Source of the DNA: Flavobacteriaceae bacterium HL-DH10
GTDB lineage: Bacteria > Bacteroidota > Bacteroidia > Flavobacteriales > Flavobacteriaceae
DNA: 64,000 nt
Assembly (NCBI GenBank): GCA_031826515.1
Contig: CP134536.1
Coordinates: 1,190,001 to 1,254,000 of the forward strand
Direction: 5' to 3'
The translations under genes were made by a program, and so were the position numbers. Positions 36,730 through 45,010 of this stretch are shown here, piece after piece; position 1 is the first letter of the stretch, and every line of letters starts with the position of its first letter. A model generated the notes under the pieces. That model made no database searches, was not told the origin of the DNA, and was given only the letters and a program-made list of their open reading frames with translations.

Positions 36730-39408
36730 TTAAAAGTTAAACGTTGCAGTTATAAAAAACCGTCTTGGCAAAATTGGTCTTCCAAAGAAGAACTCTGCAT
36801 CACCAGCTTGATTAACGTTTCTTGGATCTCCTTCTGTTACACCTTCATCATCAAATAAGTTAAATATGGAAAATCCTAATCTTAAAGTATCATTACTGTC
36901 TTCATTATCTCCCATTTTAAACATATAACCAGCACCTAAACGTGCAATAGTTATTGCATCTAATTCAACAGTATTATTATCTGCTGCAAATTTGCTTCCT
37001 GTATGGTTAAACGAGAATAATGCATCAAACGCTCCAACATCATAATTTACACCTAAGCTCCCTAAAAAGTTTGGTTGTCTTGCTAACTCATTACCTTCGT
37101 TAACAGTTGATGATGTATTATTTGTTAAATCTGTAGAAACATTTTTAGTAATTTCATGATCTTGATACGTTGCTGTGCCTCTTAAACTAAAGTTATCTGC
37201 AAACGCCCAATCAAATGTTGTTTCTAAACCAATTGTTGATGTACTTTGTTCAGATCTTGTTAAATCTACTAAAGTACCACTTACAAAACCTTGGTCTATT
37301 TTTATTCTATCGCTCAACCCAACATAGTAAGCTGCTAAAGATCCTTTTAATTTTTCTGTTCCTACTTTTGCACCTGCTTCAAATTGAATAATCTGTTCAG
37401 AATCATATTTACTACCAGTTACACCAGTTGCTATAGGAGAGAACCCTCTAATTTGTGGAAAGAAGAACCCTTTAGAAAAGTTAGCATATAAGTTTACTTT
37501 CTCATTTAATTTATATAAACCTGCTAAAGATACTGCCCAATCTGTTGCACTAACATTTGCTCTGGTAAAACTCCCATCGGCAAAACGCACATTTGCTAAT
37601 TCTGGTGTTAAACTATTATCTTCATAAACTTGACTTTCTACTATATTTCCATTACTAAAAGTCCCCTCAGTACTCTCAATTCTAAATCCTACATCAAAAC
37701 GCCATTTATCAAAAACCATCTCATCAGTTAAATAAAATGCTGACTTATTTTGAGATAAAAATTTGTTTGAAGTCATTCCTATCCTATTATATAGTCCGCC
37801 TTGTGAAAAAGTAACATCATTTCCTCCTGCATCAACATAACTTAAGTTAACTAGTTTTGGATTATTATTGAATTCGGATAAAACACGGTATTGGTAATTT
37901 ACATCTTCAGCTTCAGTACGAGCTAAAAACACACCTCCTGTAATATTATGTGTTCCGCTAGCTCCTTCTAAAGTTTTAGTTAAAGACGCCTCTCCAGAAT
38001 AATCTGTCATAGGACGCAATCTATCTATATGTAAATTATCTATAACCAAATCATTCCCACTTATACCTGTAGACATTCCTTGGTATTGAGCTGTAAACCC
38101 CTGATTATCTGGCGCTAAATTAGTAACATATTCGTTTAATGTTATTGGGTTTGGACTAGCACCATTACCTCCTATATACAATGCAAAGTTGTGCTTATAA
38201 TTTGCATATTTCACTTTAGATTTAAACACTAAATCACCAGAGAAGTTATAATTAAAATCTCCCATGATATAACCACCTTGTGTAAAAACACCGTCTTCTA
38301 TAGGGCTTTCATAAACACCTCCTGGTGTTAAAAATGATGTATGGGCTAATTCACCCGACAACAACTGAGAAACATCCTTTCCATCATTACCAGTAAGTCT
38401 TGTTCTGCTGCCTCCGTCTAATGGTAATGGCATAAAAAACTGTGCTTTATCATTTATAAATTGACCATGAACTGTAAATGATCCATTTTCAAATTTCTTT
38501 TTAATATTGGCTCTAAACTGAACTCCTTTTGTTGGTAATCCTGTTTCTATTGGCCCCTCATCTTTTCTAACAAAACCTGTAAACGCATAGTATGTATTAG
38601 AATCTTCTCCACCTAATTTTCCACCTGTATAAAAGTCGGTTTTTAAACGTCCTTTATCTGCCCACTCAACATTAACAATATTTCCTGGGTTAGAATCTCC
38701 TGTTTTACTAGTATAATTAATAATACCTGCAACAGATCCTGCTCCATATAAAACGGCAGCACCACCACGAACAAATTCAACACCTTTAAAACCTATATCT
38801 GGTCTTGCATATACGTCATGTGCAGATGAATTTAAACCAAATGTGCTCATTAATGGCATACCATCATATTGCAATGGATTAAACACATATTGTCCTCCAG
38901 AAGGCAAACCTCTTACAAAAACGTTTGTAGCAGTTTCACCACCACCACCTTCAGCAGTAATACCTGGAATACTTCTAATAATATCGGCTTGACTATTTGC
39001 AGAAAGCTTGGTTATTTCTTTTTGCTTTATCGAACTAATAGACATTGGTGTTTCTTTTTGTGATCTAAACGTTGCAGATGCAGTTAAAACAACTTCATCT
39101 AAAGAATTCCCACCTTCTTGCATTACAATCTGTAAATTAATAGAACTTCCTTCAAGATTAATAGATTTCTCTTGAGTTAAATAACCTAAGTAAGTTATTT
39201 GTAAAGTTTGAGTTCCCGTGACACTGGTAGTAAAACTAAACTTTCCATCAAAATCTGATGTAGTTCCAGAGGCACTTTCTAAAATTAGGATATTAGCTCC
39301 TGTAATTGGAACACCTGACTTATCATTAATAGTTCCCGAAATTTCAGTTTGCGAAAACATTACTGAAATGCTAAAAAGGCATAATAGTGTTAAAATAGTT
39401 TTTTTCAT
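36730..39408 (-). CDS. TonB-dependent outer-membrane receptor of the glycosylglycerate locus
   Basis: An 892-residue TonB-dependent transporter. Signal peptide 1-19 (ends MFSQ), carboxypeptidase-regulatory-like domain at about 22-97 (ISGTINDKSGVPITGANIL, then a TSDFDGKF motif), LDEVVLTAS, plug domain about 115-235 (NSQADIIRSIPGI, VFVRGLPSGGQYV, RGGAAVLYGAGSVAGIINY), and a 22-strand barrel ending in the terminal Phe of FFITATFNF. It has no SusD partner, so it resembles siderophore/oligosaccharide TonB transporters rather than SusC. As first gene of the hydrolase-symporter-kinase operon with a LacI gene divergent, it should import the same solute. Confidence 0.92.
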   Translation of the reverse strand: MKKTILTLLCLFSISVMFSQTEISGTINDKSGVPITGANILILESASGTTSDFDGKFSFTTSVTGTQTLQITYLGYLTQEKSINLEGSSINLQIVMQEGGNSLDEVVLTASATFRSQKETPMSISSIKQKEITKLSANSQADIIRSIPGITAEGGGGETATNVFVRGLPSGGQYVFNPLQYDGMPLMSTFGLNSSAHDVYARPDIGFKGVEFVRGGAAVLYGAGSVAGIINYTSKTGDSNPGNIVNVEWADKGRLKTDFYTGGKLGGEDSNTYYAFTGFVRKDEGPIETGLPTKGVQFRANIKKKFENGSFTVHGQFINDKAQFFMPLPLDGGSRTRLTGNDGKDVSQLLSGELAHTSFLTPGGVYESPIEDGVFTQGGYIMGDFNYNFSGDLVFKSKVKYANYKHNFALYIGGNGASPNPITLNEYVTNLAPDNQGFTAQYQGMSTGISGNDLVIDNLHIDRLRPMTDYSGEASLTKTLEGASGTHNITGGVFLARTEAEDVNYQYRVLSEFNNNPKLVNLSYVDAGGNDVTFSQGGLYNRIGMTSNKFLSQNKSAFYLTDEMVFDKWRFDVGFRIESTEGTFSNGNIVESQVYEDNSLTPELANVRFADGSFTRANVSATDWAVSLAGLYKLNEKVNLYANFSKGFFFPQIRGFSPIATGVTGSKYDSEQIIQFEAGAKVGTEKLKGSLAAYYVGLSDRIKIDQGFVSGTLVDLTRSEQSTSTIGLETTFDWAFADNFSLRGTATYQDHEITKNVSTDLTNNTSSTVNEGNELARQPNFLGSLGVNYDVGAFDALFSFNHTGSKFAADNNTVELDAITIARLGAGYMFKMGDNEDSNDTLRLGFSIFNLFDDEGVTEGDPRNVNQAGDAEFFFGRPILPRRFFITATFNF

Positions 39409-39435
39409 TTTATTTAGAATTAGTTAAATTTAAGT

Positions 39436-39443
39436 CAAATATA
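39436..39443 (-). promoter_or_regulatory. -7 promoter element of the catabolic operon
   Basis: The minus strand reads TATATTTG (TAnnTTTG), 28 bases before the receptor ATG. The LacI-type palindrome at 39490 lies about 50 bases further upstream, a position more typical of activation or looping than of direct promoter occlusion. Confidence 0.55.
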
Positions 39444-39489
39444 CAGTCGAATACATAATAAAAGTGCTAAAAAATTATGATATTTGCAT

Positions 39490-39514
39490 GCAAACGTTTG
39501 CGGGAACGTTTGTC
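39490..39514. promoter_or_regulatory. LacI-family operator (perfect palindrome plus a second half-similar site)
   Basis: GCAAACGTTTGC at 39490-39501 is a perfect 12-bp palindrome with the central CpG typical of LacI/PurR-family operators. It is followed at once by GGGAACGTTTGTC (39502-39514) with the same AACGTT core. The pair lies in the divergent promoter region between the receptor gene and the LacI gene at 39542. Confidence 0.8.
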
Positions 39515-39541
39515 ATTCTGTTTTTTAACAAAAAAAGTCCA

Positions 39542-40564
39542 ATGAAAAAAGAAATTATTACTTTAAAAAAGTTAGCCGAAATACTTAATTTGTCTATTTC
39601 TACAGTTTCAAGAGCGCTTAATGACCATCCAGATATTAGTGAAACTACTAAAGAAAAAGTTAAAAAATTAGCTCATACTATGCACTACATTCCTAACCTT
39701 TTTGCTAAAGGATTTAGAAAACATAGAACAAATATTATAGGCGTTATAGTGCCTAACATTACGCATTATTTTACAACTACTATAGTTAGAGGTATTCTTG
39801 AAGAAGCATCAAAAAGAGGCTATCGCGTTATTATCTCAGAGTCCAATAACGATGTAAAAAAACAAACAGAAATGTTAGATACGATGATACAATTTGGCGT
39901 AGACGGTATTTTAGCATCACTAACCAAAATGACAAGAGATATAGATAAAATTTTACCAACCATAAATACGGTTCCATTTATTTTATTTGATAAAGTCTCA
40001 ACTAAAATTCCCTGTACACAAATAACTATAAATGATGAAGAGGCCGCTTTTAATGCTGTTGAACATTTAATAAATATTGGCAAAAAGAGAATTGCCATAA
40101 TTAAAGAAAGAGAATTTTCATATAATTCTGAAAAAAGATATGCTGGTTATTTAAGAGCCTTAAAAGAACACAATATTGAAGTAGATGAAAAAATAATTAT
40201 AAGTGTTGATGATATTTCCTTACATCAAGGTAAAAGCATGACAAATTTATTGCTTAGTTTTAAAAAAAGACCCGACGCTATTTTTACTATAACAGATAGT
40301 GCAGCAATTGGGGTGATTAAAACATTAAATAAGTTTAACATTAAAATACCAGAAGACATTGCTGTAGTTGGCTTTAGTAATAACATAAACTCTACTATTA
40401 TTGAACCTAAACTAACAACCATAGATCAACCTGGAGAAACTATAGGGAAAACATCTGTTAAATATTTAATAGAAGAAATAGAAAGTGTTACAGATAACAT
40501 TACGAATAAAATGATAGAAATAAAAGGAAATCTTATAATTAGAGATTCTACCTTTAAAGCTTAA
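39542..40564 (+). CDS. LacI-family transcriptional regulator of the glycosylglycerate locus
   Basis: A 340-residue LacI/GalR regulator. The N-terminal HTH is ITLKKLAEILNLSISTVSRAL (about residues 5-25) with the hinge helix and NIIGVIVPNITHYF starting the periplasmic-binding-protein-like sensor domain; DEEAAFNAVEHLINIGKKRIA and RPDAIFTITDSAAIGVI are standard. I start at the ATG at 39542 (MKKEIITLKK); the frame is open 26 codons upstream, but that region contains the operator. It probably binds a sugar or glyceroyl-sugar released from the imported solute and controls the divergent operon. Confidence 0.93.
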   Translation: MKKEIITLKKLAEILNLSISTVSRALNDHPDISETTKEKVKKLAHTMHYIPNLFAKGFRKHRTNIIGVIVPNITHYFTTTIVRGILEEASKRGYRVIISESNNDVKKQTEMLDTMIQFGVDGILASLTKMTRDIDKILPTINTVPFILFDKVSTKIPCTQITINDEEAAFNAVEHLINIGKKRIAIIKEREFSYNSEKRYAGYLRALKEHNIEVDEKIIISVDDISLHQGKSMTNLLLSFKKRPDAIFTITDSAAIGVIKTLNKFNIKIPEDIAVVGFSNNINSTIIEPKLTTIDQPGETIGKTSVKYLIEEIESVTDNITNKMIEIKGNLIIRDSTFKA

Positions 40565-40615
40565 AATATTTGTTATAATTACACATTACTACCTCTATTT
40601 TAATATTTTTGCCGC

Positions 40616-41410
40616 ATGGATATAATCGACTCTATAATCCTTGGCATTATTCAAGGACTTACCGAATTTTTACCTGTATCGTCAAGTGGCCATTTAGAAT
40701 TAGGAAAAGCCATTCTTGGAGACAACTCTATTCCTGAAGAAAGTTTACTGTTTACAATCGTTTTGCATTTTGCAACAGCTTTAAGTACTATGGTTGTTTT
40801 TAGAAAGGATATTTTAAACCTTATTAAAGGCGCTCTAAAATTTAAATGGAACGAGGATTTACAATTCATTTCAAAAATTGCTATTTCAATGATTCCTGCG
40901 GCTATTATAGGATATTCTTTCGAATCAGAGTTTGCTGAATTATTTAGCAACAATATTAAATTAGTAGGCTTTATGCTTATTCTTACCGCTCTATTACTTT
41001 ATCTAGCAGACAATGCTAAAGACACAAATAAAAAAGTATCCTTTAAAAATGCTTTTATTATTGGTATATCTCAGGCCATTGCTATGCTTCCTGGCATATC
41101 ACGTTCTGGAGCAACTATTTCAACATCCGTATTATTAGGAAACGACAAAACTAAAGCGGCACGTTTTTCTTTTTTAATGGTAGTTCCCTTAATTTTCGGA
41201 AAAATAGCTAAAGATATTTTAAGTGGTGATTTGACTTACAATAGTGAAAACTTCACGTCTCTATCAATAGGATTCACGACCGCTTTTGTTGCTGGTTTAT
41301 TTGCTTGTACATGGATGATATCTCTTGTTAAAAAGAGTAAGCTCTCTTACTTTGCAATCTATTGTGCTGTTGTTGGTATTATTGCTATTAGTTATTCTTT
41401 AATGAATTAA
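40616..41410 (+). CDS. uppP: Undecaprenyl-diphosphatase UppP (BacA type)
   Basis: A 264-residue integral membrane enzyme that dephosphorylates undecaprenyl pyrophosphate to recycle the lipid carrier of cell-wall synthesis. Motifs are GIIQGLTEFLPVSSSGHLEL at 10-29 with the catalytic Glu and Ser/His, and LPGISRSGATIS near 162-173 with the Arg-Ser-Gly. About eight membrane helices are predicted. It is followed 2 bases later by truB. ftsX-DUF3098, its normal upstream neighbours, are 8 kb away, displaced by the catabolic locus. Confidence 0.95.
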   Translation: MDIIDSIILGIIQGLTEFLPVSSSGHLELGKAILGDNSIPEESLLFTIVLHFATALSTMVVFRKDILNLIKGALKFKWNEDLQFISKIAISMIPAAIIGYSFESEFAELFSNNIKLVGFMLILTALLLYLADNAKDTNKKVSFKNAFIIGISQAIAMLPGISRSGATISTSVLLGNDKTKAARFSFLMVVPLIFGKIAKDILSGDLTYNSENFTSLSIGFTTAFVAGLFACTWMISLVKKSKLSYFAIYCAVVGIIAISYSLMN

Positions 41411-41412
41411 AA

Positions 41413-42105
41413 ATGAAAACTGCCGAAGACTACCTTTCTGGACAAGTTCTATTAATTGACAAGCCCCTTAATTGGACGTCTTTTCAAGTCGTTAATAAAT
41501 TGCGTTGGGAAATTCGTCAAGCTTTCAACATAAAAAAAATAAAAGTCGGTCACGCAGGTACTTTAGACCCTTTAGCAACTGGATTATTAGTTATTTGCAC
41601 AGGCAAAATGACTAAGCAAATCGATACATTTCAAGGGCAGATAAAAGAATACACAGGCACTATTGTATTAGGAAGTACAACACCTTCTTATGATTTAGAA
41701 ACCGAAGTTGACAACACCTTTCCTACTAGTCATATTACTGATGATTTAATTAAAGAAACCACCAAGCAGTTTATAGGAGACATTCAACAATTACCTCCTG
41801 TTTTTTCAGCATTAAAAAAAGACGGAAAACGTTTATATGAATATGCCAGAGCAGGTGAATCTGTTGAAATTAAAGCACGAACGGTTTCCATTTCAGAATT
41901 CGAAATCACAAAAATTGCCGGCATACATATCGACTTTAGAGTGGTTTGTAGTAAAGGCACTTACATACGCTCTCTAGCAAACGATTTTGGAAAAGCATTA
42001 CATTCTGGAGGACATTTATCTGCATTACGCCGCACTAAAATTGGTGATTTTGATGTTAGCAACAGTACTTCTATAGAAAACTTTATCGCATCGCTTAAAG
42101 GCTAA
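41413..42105 (+). CDS. truB: tRNA pseudouridine-55 synthase TruB
   Basis: A 230-residue TruB enzyme, which makes pseudouridine 55 in the T-arm of tRNAs. The opening LLIDKPLNWTSFQVVNKLR, the catalytic Asp in GHAGTLDPLATGLL near residues 46-59, and TKQIDTFQGQIKEYTGTIVLG confirm the family, as do QQLPPVFSALKKDGKRLYEYAR and CSKGTYIRSLANDFG. It has no C-terminal PUA domain, the short form usual in Bacteroidetes. Two bases separate it from uppP, so they are co-transcribed. Confidence 0.95.
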   Translation: MKTAEDYLSGQVLLIDKPLNWTSFQVVNKLRWEIRQAFNIKKIKVGHAGTLDPLATGLLVICTGKMTKQIDTFQGQIKEYTGTIVLGSTTPSYDLETEVDNTFPTSHITDDLIKETTKQFIGDIQQLPPVFSALKKDGKRLYEYARAGESVEIKARTVSISEFEITKIAGIHIDFRVVCSKGTYIRSLANDFGKALHSGGHLSALRRTKIGDFDVSNSTSIENFIASLKG

Positions 42106-42156
42106 GTTGTTTAGTTTTACGTATATTTATTAAACATTTGCTATAAACAAACCGAT

Positions 42157-42873
42157 TTGAACCTAACAAATCAACATAAAGCCCTACTACTTACGTTTCT
42201 TATTTCTGGAACCGTAATACTTTCTGTTTTCAATTTAAGCTTAAAACAGCATGATGAAAATATTTCTGAAAGTTATTATGAAATGGAACCTGAAAAAGAG
42301 CTTACCGAAGAGGACGTTAAAATTATTGAAGCATTAGAAAAATTAAATGCTAGTAAAGCTGAAACCAACAAAGCATATAATGAAACTCAAGATAATAAGC
42401 ACTTTGCACAAGCTTATAAACCCATTGCTCCACCAGAAGACTATGTTCCTAAACACAATAGCTCTGAGGAAAATAGAGACGCTTACACTAAAGCTTATGA
42501 TGTTGCTGATACCCCTAAAGTAAACCAAGATGAACTTTCATCTTTTGATAAAGTAAATGACTTATTAAAAAAACAAAAAGAAGATGGATCTAACTCAAAA
42601 AGCACCATTAGTTTTTCATTAGTAAACAGAACAAAAATACATATCCCTATACCTATTTATCTTTGTGAAGTTGATGGTAAAATTGTTGTAAATATCACTG
42701 TAAATGACAAAGGAAGTGTTATAGATACCTATGTAAATACATCTTCAAATTCAACTAACGAATGTTTAATTGAGCATGCTTTAGATTATGCAAAAAAATC
42801 ACAATTTAGTGTTGATGCATCAAAAAAATCACAAATAGGATCAATTACATTCTACTTTATTGGCAAACATTAG
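42157..42873 (+). CDS. Single-pass protein with TonB-C-like terminal domain, function unknown
   Basis: A 238-residue protein with one N-terminal membrane helix (about residues 7-26), an acidic, Lys/Glu-rich linker (about 30-150), and a C-terminal beta-alpha-beta domain. That domain resembles TonB-type energy-transducing termini: LCEVDGKIVVNITVNDKGSVIDTYV, then ECLIEHALDYAKKSQF and a final GSITFYFIGKH. No ATG fits; the TTG at 42157 gives (M)NLTNQHKALLLTF. It follows truB by 51 bases. The last 17 bases overlap the convergent thioredoxin-like gene. No ExbB/ExbD neighbour is present, so a role in TonB energisation is not shown. Confidence 0.7.
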   Translation: MNLTNQHKALLLTFLISGTVILSVFNLSLKQHDENISESYYEMEPEKELTEEDVKIIEALEKLNASKAETNKAYNETQDNKHFAQAYKPIAPPEDYVPKHNSSEENRDAYTKAYDVADTPKVNQDELSSFDKVNDLLKKQKEDGSNSKSTISFSLVNRTKIHIPIPIYLCEVDGKIVVNITVNDKGSVIDTYVNTSSNSTNECLIEHALDYAKKSQFSVDASKKSQIGSITFYFIGKH

Positions 42874-43474
42874 GCTCTAATTGACAAAGCATTTCGGTAA
42901 CATCTTCTATAATGTTTTGCCCTTTATCATCATTATACCAATGTTGTAAATCTTCTTTAAATTCTGGTGTTAATTCACCATTTTCAGCCTTAAACCTATT
43001 TACATAGCTTGTTGCTTCACTTGGTCGTGGACCATAGGTAGTTAAAACATCTCCTGTTTCGTCATCAATCATAATTAATTTAGGTACAGAACGAGACCCA
43101 TAAGTTAAAAAAGCATCCATTAACTCCAAGTTTTCGTCACGAATCACAATTTTCATATCAATATAATTGCTCAACTCTGCAATCTTATTAATTGCAGGTA
43201 ACATATGTGCTGCATCGCCACACCAACTTTCAGTAATAACAAGCCAAGTAATATGATGACGAAATTCGTTAATCCTACGATTTGAAGCTTCAGATATTTT
43301 AATAGTTTTATCCCAACGCTTCATACGTTTATCATTAAGCTTTGTGTAATTTGCTAGCGCTTTTGTTTTTTCTTCTCCTGTATTTGACTTCTTATCCACT
43401 AAATGCTTAACTAATTCTCTGTAAGCTTGATATGATATACCTTTTTGCAAACTATTTTTTATAATTGCGCTCAT
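42857..43474 (-). CDS. Thioredoxin-fold protein with WCGD active-site variant
   Basis: A 205-residue protein with a helical N-terminal half and a thioredoxin-like domain (about 75-175). The usual WCxxC is WCGDAAHM near residue 85, so the second cysteine is replaced by Asp-Ala. The cis-Pro region is RSVPKLIMID near 130. This matches a single-cysteine family common in Flavobacteria and Bacilli (Thioredoxin_9-like). It may form mixed disulfides or have a non-redox role. A promoter TAATTTTG lies upstream at 43497. Confidence 0.82.
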   Translation of the reverse strand: MSAIIKNSLQKGISYQAYRELVKHLVDKKSNTGEEKTKALANYTKLNDKRMKRWDKTIKISEASNRRINEFRHHITWLVITESWCGDAAHMLPAINKIAELSNYIDMKIVIRDENLELMDAFLTYGSRSVPKLIMIDDETGDVLTTYGPRPSEATSYVNRFKAENGELTPEFKEDLQHWYNDDKGQNIIEDVTEMLCQLEPNVCQ

Positions 43475-43496
43475 AATATAATTCTTTTTGGTGACA

Positions 43497-43504
43497 CAAA
43501 ATTA
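43497..43504 (-). promoter_or_regulatory. -7 promoter element for the thioredoxin-like gene
   Basis: The minus strand reads TAATTTTG (TAnnTTTG), 23 bases upstream of the ATG at 43474. Confidence 0.45.
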
Positions 43505-43577
43505 GTATCTTGGTGTTCTATTTTAGCTGACTTTTGTCATGCTTTGTTTTTATACCTTACATTTTTAATAAAAAACC

Positions 43578-44141
43578 ATGAAAAAACATAGATGCAGTTG
43601 GTGTGAAGGTGATGCTTTATATGAAGCCTATCATGACAAAGAATGGGGAGTTCCCGTTTATGATGATGCTACGCTTTTTGAATTTTTAATTTTAGAAACC
43701 TTTCAAGCAGGCTTAAGCTGGATAACCATACTTAGAAAGCGTGAAAATTTCAGAAAAGCTTTTGATGATTTTAATTATAAAAAAATAGCAACATACAAGC
43801 AAGATAAAATTGACGCTCTATTACAAGATGCTGGTATTATAAGAAACAAATTGAAAGTTAATGCAACTGTTAGTAATGCTCAAGCATTTATAAAAATTCA
43901 AGAAGAGTTTGGAAGTTTTAGCAATTATATTTGGGGTTTTGTTGATGGAAAGCCCATAAAAAATAACTGTAAAACCTTGCAGGATATTCCTGCTACAACA
44001 GAAATAAGTGATATTTTAAGTAAAGATTTAAAAAAACGCGGGTTTAAATTTGTGGGCTCCACGGTTGTCTATGCGCATATGCAAGCTACTGGAATGGTAA
44101 ACGATCATGTGGCTGAATGCTATAGATATGAGGAAGTTTAG
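43578..44141 (+). CDS. tag: DNA-3-methyladenine glycosylase I
   Basis: A 187-residue Tag-family glycosylase that removes 3-methyladenine from DNA. MKKHRCSWCEGDALYEAYHDKEWGVPVYDD at the start carries the zinc-binding Cys/His and the Tyr/Glu/Trp base-pocket residues, followed by LFEFLILETFQAGLSWITILRKRE (residues 29-52). The C-terminal part FKFVGSTVVYAHMQATGMVNDHVAECYRY supplies the other zinc ligands. It is complete and of normal length. It stands alone between divergent or unrelated genes. Confidence 0.95.
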   Translation: MKKHRCSWCEGDALYEAYHDKEWGVPVYDDATLFEFLILETFQAGLSWITILRKRENFRKAFDDFNYKKIATYKQDKIDALLQDAGIIRNKLKVNATVSNAQAFIKIQEEFGSFSNYIWGFVDGKPIKNNCKTLQDIPATTEISDILSKDLKKRGFKFVGSTVVYAHMQATGMVNDHVAECYRYEEV

Positions 44142-44218
44142 CTATTATTTTAAATACCTGTTTATATTATTGTGAAAAAGTCTAATTATTTCAGTTGTAC
44201 TCATTCAAAAAATAAAAA

Positions 44219-45010
44219 ATGAAAAACATATTTTACAACGGTTTGCTATGCATATTACTTTTATGCTATTTTCAATCGTGCAAGAAAAAAACGGAACAAC
44301 TCAAAAGTGAAGAATCAACATCAATTTTAAAAAACGACACTAATTTTACATCAATATTTGATGGAAAAACGTTAAACAATTGGAAAGGTGACCCAACTTA
44401 TTGGCGCGTTGAAAATGGATGTTTGGTAGGAGAAGTTACTCCTGAAACAATTTTAAAAAGAAACACTTTTATTATTTGGCAAGGCGACAAACCAGCTAAT
44501 TTTGAATTAAAGCTGGAATATAAAATCTCTGCAACAGGCAATAGTGGCATCAATTATAGAAGTGAACTTATAACCGAAACTCCATTTGCACTTCGAGGTT
44601 ACCAAGCAGATATTGATGGAAAAAACAGATATACTGGACAAAATTACGAAGAAAAAAAGAGGACGACTTTGGCTTATCGAGGCGAAAAAGTTATTCTTGA
44701 AAACAACAATAATATAGTTGATTTAAAATCAAATATAAAAAACAATTGTTGGCAAATTAGAGATGTTGTTGAATCTTTAGGGCAATCTGATTCGCTTAAG
44801 GTAAGCATAAAAAATAATGACTGGAACCAAGTTCATCTTATAATAAAAGGAAACAGACTAAAACATTATGTGAATGATATTTTGATGAGCGATGTTATTG
44901 ATAACGACTCTATTAATCGAAATTTATCTGGATATTTAGGCGTACAAGTACATACTGGCCCCCCTATGAAAGTGGAATACCGAAATATTAAATTAAAAAA
45001 CTTTAATTAA
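44219..45010 (+). CDS. DUF1080 (3-keto-disaccharide hydrolase-type) lipoprotein
   Basis: A 263-residue exported lipoprotein. The signal peptide ends CYFQSC near residue 21, followed by a single concanavalin-like domain with DUF1080 hallmarks: FTSIFDGKTLNNWKGDPTYWRVENGCLVGE, NFELKLEYKISATGNSGINYRS and a final GYLGVQVHTGPPMKVEYRNIKLKNF. Some family members act on 3-keto-glycosides; many may only bind carbohydrate. No dehydrogenase partner is adjacent. Its stop codon abuts that of the convergent deacetylase gene. Confidence 0.87.
   Translation: MKNIFYNGLLCILLLCYFQSCKKKTEQLKSEESTSILKNDTNFTSIFDGKTLNNWKGDPTYWRVENGCLVGEVTPETILKRNTFIIWQGDKPANFELKLEYKISATGNSGINYRSELITETPFALRGYQADIDGKNRYTGQNYEEKKRTTLAYRGEKVILENNNNIVDLKSNIKNNCWQIRDVVESLGQSDSLKVSIKNNDWNQVHLIIKGNRLKHYVNDILMSDVIDNDSINRNLSGYLGVQVHTGPPMKVEYRNIKLKNFN

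Noticed and set aside
39464-39541. 26-codon N-terminal extension of the LacI regulator
   Set aside because: It would put coding sequence over the operator palindrome, and the HTH of LacI proteins starts within a few residues of the true Met.
42157-42873. Calling this protein TonB
   Set aside because: The C-terminal domain is TonB-like, but there is no proline-rich linker and no ExbB/ExbD genes nearby.
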